Source of the DNA: CAZKXX01 sp964556705
GTDB lineage: Bacteria > Acidobacteriota > Terriglobia > UBA7540
NCBI GenBank assembly: GCA_964556705.1
Contig: CAZKXX010000114.1
Span: forward strand, 1-10,945
DNA length: 10,945 nucleotides
Direction: 5' to 3'
A model generated the notes under the pieces. The model saw only the letters and a program-made list of their open reading frames with translations. It did not search any database and had not been told where the DNA came from. A program made the position numbers and the translations under genes. Below are positions 1-5,165 of the stretch, one piece after another; position 1 is the stretch's first letter, and each line of letters begins with the position of its first letter.

Positions 1-537
1 CACCAGGAATTTCGACGTGTTGAACGTGGACTCGACCGCCGGGCCGATATCGAGCAGCACCCAGAGGTTGAATCCGATGTGGAGCAGTCCGGCGTGGAGA
101 AACATGGCGGTGACCAGGCGCCACCATTCGCCCGAAAGAATCAGCGGCGTCACCTTGCTTCCGAAGCGCAGAAGGACTTCCCCGCCGATCCCGCCCCAGG
201 AGGGCGCGGGGCGCAATTCGGCGGCGGCCTGTTCGTAAGTGAGAAACCAGCAGACCGCGTAGAGGAAAATAATGGCGGCGACGATCGCCGAGGTGGCGGT
301 GGAAGGAACGGGCAGCAGCCCGCCGAGCACGCGGCCCTGCGCCAGCGCTCGCGGCTTGGGCGCGCGCAGCGGAGCCCCGCAGAGCGGACATTCGCTTTCG
401 TCGCGCCCGATGAGCCCCCGGCATTCCGGGCACATCCGATGCGCGGACTCGGAGTGGCCCTTGCGTCCGGGAAGAAGCTCGAGAAGCGATTCCTTGAATC
501 GCTGCCACTTGAACCAGAAGCGGGAGGAGAAAGGCAT
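1..537 (-). CDS. Rhomboid-family intramembrane serine protease, N-terminal part (runs off the window)
   Basis: The reading frame runs from ATG at 537 down to base 1 (179 residues) without a stop, so the C-terminal part lies outside. A zinc-ribbon-like head has four cysteines at 36, 39, 50 and 53 (two CxxC pairs). A first membrane segment spans about 81-101. The rhomboid signature GEWWRLVTAMFLHAGLLHIG (136-155) then leads into N157 and a downstream G..VE. H153 and N157 match the HxxxN oxyanion residues of TM2 in GlpG-type rhomboids. The catalytic GxSG serine and the TM6 histidine would lie beyond base 1, so activity cannot be judged. The product would cleave transmembrane substrates within the inner membrane. 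A GGAG ribosome-binding site sits about 6 nt upstream of the ATG. The gene is divergent from the rlpA-like genes. Confidence 0.88.
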   Translation of the reverse strand, partial: MPFSSRFWFKWQRFKESLLELLPGRKGHSESAHRMCPECRGLIGRDESECPLCGAPLRAPKPRALAQGRVLGGLLPVPSTATSAIVAAIIFLYAVCWFLTYEQAAAELRPAPSWGGIGGEVLLRFGSKVTPLILSGEWWRLVTAMFLHAGLLHIGFNLWVLLDIGPAVESTFNTSKFLV

Positions 538-576
538 TCGACTCCGTTTCGCCGCGCGGAAAACGCCGTCCAGACA

Positions 577-582
577 ATTATA
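577..582 (-). promoter_or_regulatory. -10 box for the rhomboid gene
   Basis: The minus strand reads TATAAT, a perfect sigma70 -10 hexamer, about 40 nt upstream of the rhomboid ATG in an otherwise G+C-rich gap. No good -35 lies at the usual spacing (an A-rich ACAAAA is there), so strength is uncertain. Confidence 0.45.
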
Positions 583-605
583 AGGCACGCGCGACGGAAT
601 TTTGT

Positions 606-634
606 TTGTCGGAGCGCGCCCGCTTGACTAGAAT
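606..634 (+). promoter_or_regulatory. Candidate sigma70 promoter for the small ORF and rlpA-like gene
   Basis: TTGTCG (606-611, 4 of 6 to consensus) is followed after 17 nt by TAGAAT (629-634, 5 of 6). The predicted transcript starts near 641 and would have a roughly 20-nt leader containing the GGAG ribosome-binding site of the GTG start at 661. It lies back-to-back with the rhomboid -10 box, so the 123-bp gap looks like a divergent promoter region. Confidence 0.4.
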
Positions 635-660
635 AGCTTCCGGAACGCGCGGAGGCGAGC

Positions 661-831
661 GTGAATTTCGAGGAAGCCGGACGCGCCGTGGACCGCGAAC
701 TCCAGCGCCTCGTGGAATATTTCGAGACCACGGTGCGGCCGAAGACGCGCGAAGAGCTGGTCGCGCTGCTGCGCAAGGCGTCCGCGCGCCTCGCCAAACT
801 GGCCGACGACGTGGAGCAATCGGAGCGATGA
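661..831 (+). CDS. Small conserved-looking hypothetical protein, 56 aa
   Basis: This is a short frame with a GTG start at 661, GGAG about 6 nt upstream and a TGA stop at 829-831. The product has no signal peptide or membrane segment. It is charged and reads as two amphipathic helices (ELQRLVEYFETTVRP at about 14-28, then EELVALLRKASARLAKLADD at 31-50), consistent with a small helical hairpin or coiled-coil protein in the cytoplasm. The rlpA-like ATG follows only 4 nt after the stop, so the two are probably co-transcribed and translationally coupled. I do not recognise a family and assign no function. Support for a real gene is the ribosome-binding site, the tight spacing and the G+C-rich third positions like those of its neighbours. 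Confidence 0.6.
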   Translation: MNFEEAGRAVDRELQRLVEYFETTVRPKTREELVALLRKASARLAKLADDVEQSER

Positions 832-835
832 CGGC

Positions 836-1546
836 ATGAGCGGGCTGCCGCGCGACCCCGGCCGAACGCGACGTCTCCGCGCGCTGGCGCTGGCGGCGCT
901 CGCCGTCACCTTGGCGCTCGCTTCGAGCGGCTGCCGCCGCCGCGCGCCCGCCCCGCGGCCTCCCCAGCCCACCGCGCCCATCGTTCAGGGCGAAACGGGC
1001 ATCGCCTCCTGGTACGGCCATCCCTATCACGGCCGCCGCTCGGCGAGCGGCGAAATCTACGACATGAACCAGATGACCGCGGCGCACCGCACGCTGCCCT
1101 TCGGCACGCGCGTGCGCGTCCACAACCTCGAAAACGGCGAAAACGTCACCGTGCGCATCAACGACCGCGGGCCGTTCGTCAAGGGGCGCATCATCGACCT
1201 CTCCTATCGCGCCGCGCAGACGATTCGCATGCCGGGCATCGCCCGGGTGCGCCTGGAGATCCTGGATGTCGGCTCGGGAGCGCCCGGACGCGCCTCGCCG
1301 CCCGGGCCCGGCGTCTATGCCGTCCAAGTCGGCGCGTTCGCCGACCGCCGCAACGCCGAAAATCTGCGCGACGCCATCAGCCCGCACTTCCGCCCCGTGC
1401 AGATTCAGACCTACGACCGCGGCGACACCGTCTTCTTCCGCGTCCGCGTCGGCAGGGAGTCGAGCGAGGCCGCCGCCGAAAATCTCGCCCGTCGTCTTAT
1501 CCAGACGGGTTTCGCAACTGAAACGTTTGTGGTGAGGTTGGACTGA
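836..1546 (+). CDS. rlpA: RlpA-like septal ring lytic transglycosylase lipoprotein with SPOR domain
   Basis: The product is 236 residues long. An arginine-rich n-region, a hydrophobic stretch (16-30) and a lipobox ASSGC with Cys33 indicate an outer-membrane or periplasmic lipoprotein. A double-psi beta-barrel domain spans about 52-145, opening with the RlpA hallmark GIASWYG (55-61). E73, H84 and D110 (in NDRGP) have the same spacing as the E/H/D residues shown to matter in Pseudomonas RlpA, so lytic activity on peptidoglycan stripped of stem peptides is plausible. After a Pro/Gly linker, a SPOR domain (about 159-236, starting VYAVQVGAF) should bind denuded glycan at the division septum. The ATG lies 4 nt after the small ORF. 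The SPOR domain ends normally 1 nt before the first heptad of the downstream repeat, so the gene appears undamaged by that insertion. Confidence 0.93.
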   Translation: MSGLPRDPGRTRRLRALALAALAVTLALASSGCRRRAPAPRPPQPTAPIVQGETGIASWYGHPYHGRRSASGEIYDMNQMTAAHRTLPFGTRVRVHNLENGENVTVRINDRGPFVKGRIIDLSYRAAQTIRMPGIARVRLEILDVGSGAPGRASPPGPGVYAVQVGAFADRRNAENLRDAISPHFRPVQIQTYDRGDTVFFRVRVGRESSEAAAENLARRLIQTGFATETFVVRLD

Positions 1547-1547
1547 A

Positions 1548-1571
1548 GATTGTTGGTTGTGGGTTGTGGGT
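1548..1571 (+). repeat. Left heptad array of the four-helix-bundle cassette
   Basis: Tandem 7-mers read GATTGTT, GGTTGTG, GGTTGTG and then a degenerate GGT. The array starts directly after the rlpA stop codon (1544-1546). It is the inverted partner of the array at 2026-2057. Confidence 0.8.
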
Positions 1572-1638
1572 GGTTCGTATTAGGAGTTTAAGCGTTGACC
1601 GAAAGGAGTGCCGAAGTCAATTTTCGGGCCAGCTTTGG

Positions 1639-2070
1639 ATGGGAACTGAAAAAACCAGCTTCGAGAAGCTCAGAGTTTATCAATTGGCTGAGAAGCTGGC
1701 CAACGAGATCTGGAAGATTGTTCAGCGATGGGATCACTTCGCGAAAGATACGCTGGGAAAGCAAATCGTTCGATCCGGTGACAGCATTGGAGCGAACATT
1801 GCCGAAGGACTTGGGCGAGGCTCCGCCCTGGACAACCGCCGGTTCGTCAGAACCGCCAGGGGTTCTCTTAACGAAACCAAGCACTGGCTCCGGCTCGCGT
1901 TTCAACGCCGGCTGCTCTCTGGAGAAGCCGTTCTGAGGCTGCGCCCGATTGTGGACGAACTCGGACCAAGGCTGAACGCCTACCTGCGGTCCATTGACCG
2001 ACGGGCGGAACTTCGAACTAAGCGGAACAACCCACAACCAACAACCCACAACCGACAGGCCAATCCATGA
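1639..2070 (+). CDS. Four-helix-bundle protein (S23 / 23S rRNA intervening-sequence protein family)
   Basis: The product has 143 residues, slightly longer than the usual 115-130. Family landmarks are all present: FEKLRVYQLAEKLA (8-21), Q42..RSGDSIGANIAEG to 57, a glycine-arginine turn (59-60), and ARGSLNET (73-80) in the third helix. The family folds as a four-helix bundle that assembles into a pentameric ring in solved members. Relatives include IVS-encoded proteins of 23S rRNA and the Avd accessory protein of diversity-generating retroelements. Its biochemical role outside Avd is poorly known. I chose ATG 1639 because the family normally starts just before FEKL. A longer TTG-initiated frame from 1564 would begin inside the repeat. 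Residues 130-143 are translated from the right heptad array and look like an acquired tail. The TGA stop overlaps the HIT start (ATGA). No clear ribosome-binding site is visible. Confidence 0.88.
   Translation: MGTEKTSFEKLRVYQLAEKLANEIWKIVQRWDHFAKDTLGKQIVRSGDSIGANIAEGLGRGSALDNRRFVRTARGSLNETKHWLRLAFQRRLLSGEAVLRLRPIVDELGPRLNAYLRSIDRRAELRTKRNNPQPTTHNRQANP
2026..2057 (-). repeat. Right heptad array of the four-helix-bundle cassette
   Basis: Four exact tandem 7-mers run on the plus strand from 2027 to 2054: ACAACCC, ACAACCA, ACAACCC and ACAACCG, i.e. NGGTTGT on the minus strand. They are inverted relative to 1548-1571. The array is in frame with, and encodes the last residues of, the four-helix-bundle ORF. 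It ends 9 nt before the HIT start codon. Confidence 0.85.
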
Positions 2071-2411
2071 CCGACTGTCTTTTCTGTCGTATCGCCTCGC
2101 GGCAGCAGGCCGCAAACATCGTTTACGAAGACGACCTGGTCGTGGCCTTCGAAGACATCAACCCGCAGGCGCCGGTGCATCTGCTGGTGATTCCGCGCAA
2201 GCACCTGGAGACGCTCGCCGACGCCGGCTCGGACGACGAAGCGCTGCTCGGCCGCCTGTTCACCGTGGCGGCGCAACTGGCGCGCCAGCGCGGAATCGAA
2301 TCAAAGGGCTACCGGACGGTCATCAATAACGGCTCTTTTGCGGGCCAGTCGGTCTGGCACCTGCACGTTCACGTGCTGGGAGGAAGGGTTTTCCGCTGGC
2401 CGCCGGGGTAG
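2067..2411 (+). CDS. HIT-family (histidine triad) nucleotide-binding hydrolase, Hint type
   Basis: The product has 114 residues, the normal size for a Hint-like protein. The N-terminal CLFCRIASRQ (4-13) and VVAFEDINPQAPVHLLVIPR are typical of the branch. The histidine triad HLHVHVL has H98, H100 and H102, with H100 as the expected nucleophile. The C-terminus GGRVFRWPPG is the usual family ending. Members hydrolyse adenosine phosphoramidates or nucleotide-linked amides in the cytoplasm, and the physiological substrate is not predictable here. The ATG overlaps the TGA of the four-helix-bundle ORF in the form ATGA. Only a weak AGG lies about 7 nt upstream, partly in sequence contributed by the repeat, so the cassette may have altered how this gene is translated. 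A second inverted heptad array begins right after its stop. Confidence 0.93.
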   Translation: MTDCLFCRIASRQQAANIVYEDDLVVAFEDINPQAPVHLLVIPRKHLETLADAGSDDEALLGRLFTVAAQLARQRGIESKGYRTVINNGSFAGQSVWHLHVHVLGGRVFRWPPG

Positions 2412-2414
2412 GAA

Positions 2415-2551
2415 GAATCGGGAATTGAAAATTGAGAATTGAAAATTGTGGGCTGCGATCTCAGCCGCGGACTGCAAGAAACCGGGAGCATCCCTTGAGG
2501 CTCGACCGCCCAATTTTCAATTCCCAGTTTTCAATCATCAATTCTCAACGA
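2415..2551. repeat. Inverted heptad-array element between the HIT and M1-like genes
   Basis: The left arm 2422-2449 is four perfect-register 7-mers: GAATTGA, AAATTGA, GAATTGA, AAATTGT, preceded by a degenerate copy. The right arm 2510-2551 is six in-register 7-mers in the opposite direction: CCAATTT, TCAATTC, CCAGTTT, TCAATCA, TCAATTC, TCAACGA. Bases 2420-2434 and 2511-2525 are a perfect 15-bp inverted repeat around a roughly 75-nt core. There is no ORF in the core. The A+T-rich arms stand out sharply from the surroundings. The last heptads lie inside the 3' end of the peptidase gene. RNA from either strand would fold into a long stem, so the element may also serve as a bidirectional transcription stop for these convergent genes. 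Confidence 0.8.
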
Positions 2552-5039
2552 CGGCCAGAATCTGTTCCTCATCGATTCCCACCCGCGCCGGCTGGAAGCT
2601 GACCTCGAACCGGAACTTCCCTCCGTCCTCGTTCACGTGCACCCGGCCCAGCAGCGTCTTCCGGTCGCGCCCCGCGTCGGCGACCACGGGAACGAGCATT
2701 TCAAATTCTCCTCCCACGCCGCTCTGTTCGATCTTCCCTTCGACAACAAACTTTCCGTTCGCGCCGCGCCGCGTGGATGAACTGAGGCGATAAGACGGAA
2801 TCCCCGTCGAATAGACCCAGGAGTTGAAAAACCAATCGAGCCGGCCGTTGCGCTCCAGGTCCATTTCCCGCGTCATGTACTTTTCCGCATGGCGAAGGAA
2901 GTCGTCGGTGGACGGGGCCTTCTCCGCGTTGGCGGCGACGAATTCGCGCAGCATCCGGAAAAAGCGTTCGTCCGAACCCGTCTGCGGGTCGCTCATCAGC
3001 CCGCGAAGCATGTGGATGACCCAGCAGGCTTTCTTGTAGGTGATGGCGACGTAGGCGTCGGGCGTCAGCGAACTCGACTGGCGATGGCCGAGCCAGATCG
3101 GCCCGCCGGCCTCCACCGTCCCGCCGTCGCGCGTCTTCGCCAGCAGCTCGTCGCGGTAGGTGCGCATCAGCTCGCGGAACTGCTGCTCGCCGTCCTTCCG
3201 CTGCGCCAGGTGCAGCGCCGCGGCGTAGGTGGCGAAGCCCTCGGAAAGCCACTGGTCGCGATAAGTAGCCCAGCCCACGAGGTTGCCCCACCACTGGTGA
3301 GCGATTTCGTGCGCCACCGACAGCCGGTTGAACCGCTCCGACGACCTCCCACCCATGCCAATTTGCGAACGGTCCGCGCTCGCCAGGAAGGACAGCGTGG
3401 GCAGATAGACCAGCCCGGGCCATCCCTGGCCGAAGTGTCCCGGCGCCTGCGCCACCGAAAGGCGCGGATACGGAAACGGCCCGAAAAGGGTCTCGAAATA
3501 CCCGACCGCCTCCGCCACTTCCTCCGCCACCTCGTCGAGATGCGCCGTCGGGTCGAGCGTCGGCGCGATGCGCGGCATGACGACAATCGCCTGATGCCCT
3601 TCGGCCCCCGGACGGACGACAATCAGGGTCTGCGGATTCGCGGCCGCGTGGCGCTTTTCCAGTTCCCGCTCGGCTTCCTTGCCGGCGAAGACTTCGATGT
3701 GGGTCTTGCCCACGCGGCGGGAGCGCGAGACGTAGGTCCCCAGGTTGAATCCCGCCACGTTCAGCTTCCCCTCGGAGACCCACCGGCTCGTTTTCCATTC
3801 CCCCGACGTTTTCTCTTCCACGCGGTTGCCGGTGGCCACCAGCGTCAAACCTTTCGGGCAGTGAAATGTCAGGTCGTAGTTTGCGCGCCAGCCGACGCCG
3901 CGGTTGGGATACCAGCTCCCGCGCGAGCCGACGTAGAGCACGCCTTTCCCCACCTCGGTGATGACGTTTCCTTGATACTCGAAGCTCAGCCGGAAACGCT
4001 CGCCCGCCGGGCGCGCTGCGGGAAGCACCACCACCAGCCAGTCGTTGCCGCGCGCCGCAGCTTCGGAATCATCCAGCGAGGTGTCCTGGAAAAAGGGCAA
4101 CTCGGTCTCGCCGTCGAGCACCGCGCGGCTCACCTTGAGCGAGCGCGACAGTTCGAAGGCGTGCACGCGGTCGCGCACCGAACGCGACTTGAGTTCCAGT
4201 TCCGCCTTCGCCTCCAGGCTGTGGTCGGGGTGAATCCGCGTCTCGATACGATAAGAATTGACGACGAGCGAGCCGACCCGAAGTTCCTCGAAGCGCGATT
4301 CCGCCCGGGCCGTCGGGAACGAACACCAGACGTCGCCGAAGACCCGCCCGCGCAACGCGCGCGCCGCGCCCACCTGCACGCCCTCCCACTGCCGCTCGTC
4401 CACCGTCACGAAAAACAGTCCCAGGTTTTTCCCCTCGAGCTGCGCGTGGAAGTAGGGGGCGTCCCGCTCGCCGAGCAGGTCCATCAGGACGCGCACGGAG
4501 AGCAGCGGATTCAGCCGCCGCGCCACCGGGTCCCAGCGTTCCAGAAACGGCCCCGGCCGCTCCTCGTCATCGGGCTCGAGCGGGCGGGCGCGCTCGAGGA
4601 TTTCCTGCGCCGTCTCGTCCGTAAAGCGCAGAATCGCCGAATTGACCGGTTCGGTGAGGATGGGAGATTTCGTGAAATGCGCGAGGCTCCGCTTCTCCAC
4701 GGCGCTGGGCGGAACCAGCAGGATTTCGCCCTCGCCTTCGAACACCACTCCCGTCACCTGGCCGGAAACGGCGCGGTAGAACGCCAACGTGCCGTAGTTG
4801 AGGTAGAGATTGACGCGGTCGCGCGTCAGGTGCACGTCGCGAACGCGATAGACCGCGTCCGGGTCGAGTGAGAGCTCGTTCAACTCACGGAGCAGTTCGG
4901 CGGGGCCCGGCGCGGACTCGGCTTCAGCGGGGAAGGAAAGCGCCGGAGCCGTCAGGATCATCGCGCCGAGCAGCGCCGCCCACCGCGCGACAAGCTGTCC
5001 GCCTCCACTTCCCGCCTTCGCGACCCGCCGAAGTCGCAT
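2538..5039 (-). CDS. Exported M1-like (gluzincin) metallopeptidase, 833 aa
   Basis: A signal peptide covers about 1-41 (basic n-region, AALLGAMILTAPAL core). An N-terminal region of about 200 residues not recognised here follows, then a beta-rich M1-type domain (WYPNRGVGWRANYDLTF and neighbours). The catalytic core has H577, E578 and H581 (HEIAHQWWGN), with E600 (WLSEGFATY) exactly 18 residues after H581. Y668 in TYKKACWVIHML fits the catalytic tyrosine. The zinc-peptidase machinery is therefore complete. The GxMEN aminopeptidase motif is not seen. The corresponding stretch reads GHFGQGWPGLVYLP, lacking the acidic residue that binds the substrate N-terminus, so classical aminopeptidase activity is doubtful. 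GAGGGG-like ribosome-binding sequence precedes the ATG by about 5 nt. The last residues VEN and the stop codon are made of heptad repeat sequence. The gene is divergent from the MA-clan peptidase gene. Confidence 0.9.
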   Translation of the reverse strand: MRLRRVAKAGSGGGQLVARWAALLGAMILTAPALSFPAEAESAPGPAELLRELNELSLDPDAVYRVRDVHLTRDRVNLYLNYGTLAFYRAVSGQVTGVVFEGEGEILLVPPSAVEKRSLAHFTKSPILTEPVNSAILRFTDETAQEILERARPLEPDDEERPGPFLERWDPVARRLNPLLSVRVLMDLLGERDAPYFHAQLEGKNLGLFFVTVDERQWEGVQVGAARALRGRVFGDVWCSFPTARAESRFEELRVGSLVVNSYRIETRIHPDHSLEAKAELELKSRSVRDRVHAFELSRSLKVSRAVLDGETELPFFQDTSLDDSEAAARGNDWLVVVLPAARPAGERFRLSFEYQGNVITEVGKGVLYVGSRGSWYPNRGVGWRANYDLTFHCPKGLTLVATGNRVEEKTSGEWKTSRWVSEGKLNVAGFNLGTYVSRSRRVGKTHIEVFAGKEAERELEKRHAAANPQTLIVVRPGAEGHQAIVVMPRIAPTLDPTAHLDEVAEEVAEAVGYFETLFGPFPYPRLSVAQAPGHFGQGWPGLVYLPTLSFLASADRSQIGMGGRSSERFNRLSVAHEIAHQWWGNLVGWATYRDQWLSEGFATYAAALHLAQRKDGEQQFRELMRTYRDELLAKTRDGGTVEAGGPIWLGHRQSSSLTPDAYVAITYKKACWVIHMLRGLMSDPQTGSDERFFRMLREFVAANAEKAPSTDDFLRHAEKYMTREMDLERNGRLDWFFNSWVYSTGIPSYRLSSSTRRGANGKFVVEGKIEQSGVGGEFEMLVPVVADAGRDRKTLLGRVHVNEDGGKFRFEVSFQPARVGIDEEQILAVVEN

Positions 5040-5056
5040 CGAATCCCCTCTCTTCT

Positions 5057-5084
5057 ACTCTAATCCCTCGGCCTGCAATGTCAA
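5057..5084 (-). promoter_or_regulatory. Candidate sigma70 promoter of the M1-like peptidase gene
   Basis: On the minus strand a perfect TTGACA (5084-5079) is followed after 16 nt by TAGAGT (5062-5057, 4 of 6). The predicted start near 5050 leaves a leader of only about 10 nt, just enough to include the AGGGG ribosome-binding site before ATG 5039. Confidence 0.45.
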
Positions 5085-5150
5085 TCACCGAAGCGGACAC
5101 GGACGAAACGCCGCTCGCCGCGCGGCTCGACTCCGTTTTGACCTCTGGTG

Positions 5151-5156
5151 TATGAT
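5151..5156 (+). promoter_or_regulatory. Possible -10 box for the TPR/MA-clan peptidase gene
   Basis: TATGAT (5 of 6 to TATAAT) lies 9 nt before ATG 5166. No convincing -35 is at the right distance (a TTGACC at 5138-5143 is too close). If this box is used, the transcript would be almost leaderless or translation would begin at a later in-frame GTG (5172 or 5190). Confidence 0.25.
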
Positions 5157-5165
5157 GCGCAAAGG

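Larger units (their letters stand above)
1548..2057. mobile_element. Candidate IVS-like cassette: inverted heptad arrays flanking a four-helix-bundle gene
   Basis: The segment between rlpA and the HIT gene is bounded by inverted arrays of a 7-bp repeat. The left arm is 1548-1571 and the right arm 2026-2057. Bases 1551-1567 match the reverse complement of 2041-2057 at 16 of 17 positions, and the single mismatch would be a G-U pair in RNA. The interior is visibly poorer in G+C (50% in 1681-1740) than its neighbours. Its only gene encodes an S23/IVP-type four-helix-bundle protein. No transposase is present and I could see no target-site duplication. Known 23S rRNA intervening sequences share the plan of pairing ends around a four-helix-bundle ORF, but this copy sits between protein genes. 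Calling it mobile is inference. Confidence 0.5.

Noticed and set aside
1564..1638. Extended N-terminus of the four-helix-bundle ORF from a TTG at 1564
   Set aside because: It would begin inside the left heptad array and add 25 residues with no family resemblance. ATG 1639 places the start just before the conserved FEKL.
1548..2070. Classical insertion sequence or target-site duplication at the four-helix cassette
   Set aside because: There is no transposase, and I could not find matching direct repeats immediately outside the arms. The mobile call therefore rests only on the inverted arrays and the gene type.
2422..2551. CRISPR array
   Set aside because: Repeats are only 7 bp, contiguous without spacers, and inverted across the core. 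No cas genes are nearby.
2889..4871. 660-residue open frame on the plus strand
   Set aside because: It lies entirely antisense to the M1-like peptidase, whose motifs are unmistakable. The frame is arginine- and histidine-rich low-complexity sequence, typical of an antisense frame in G+C-rich DNA.
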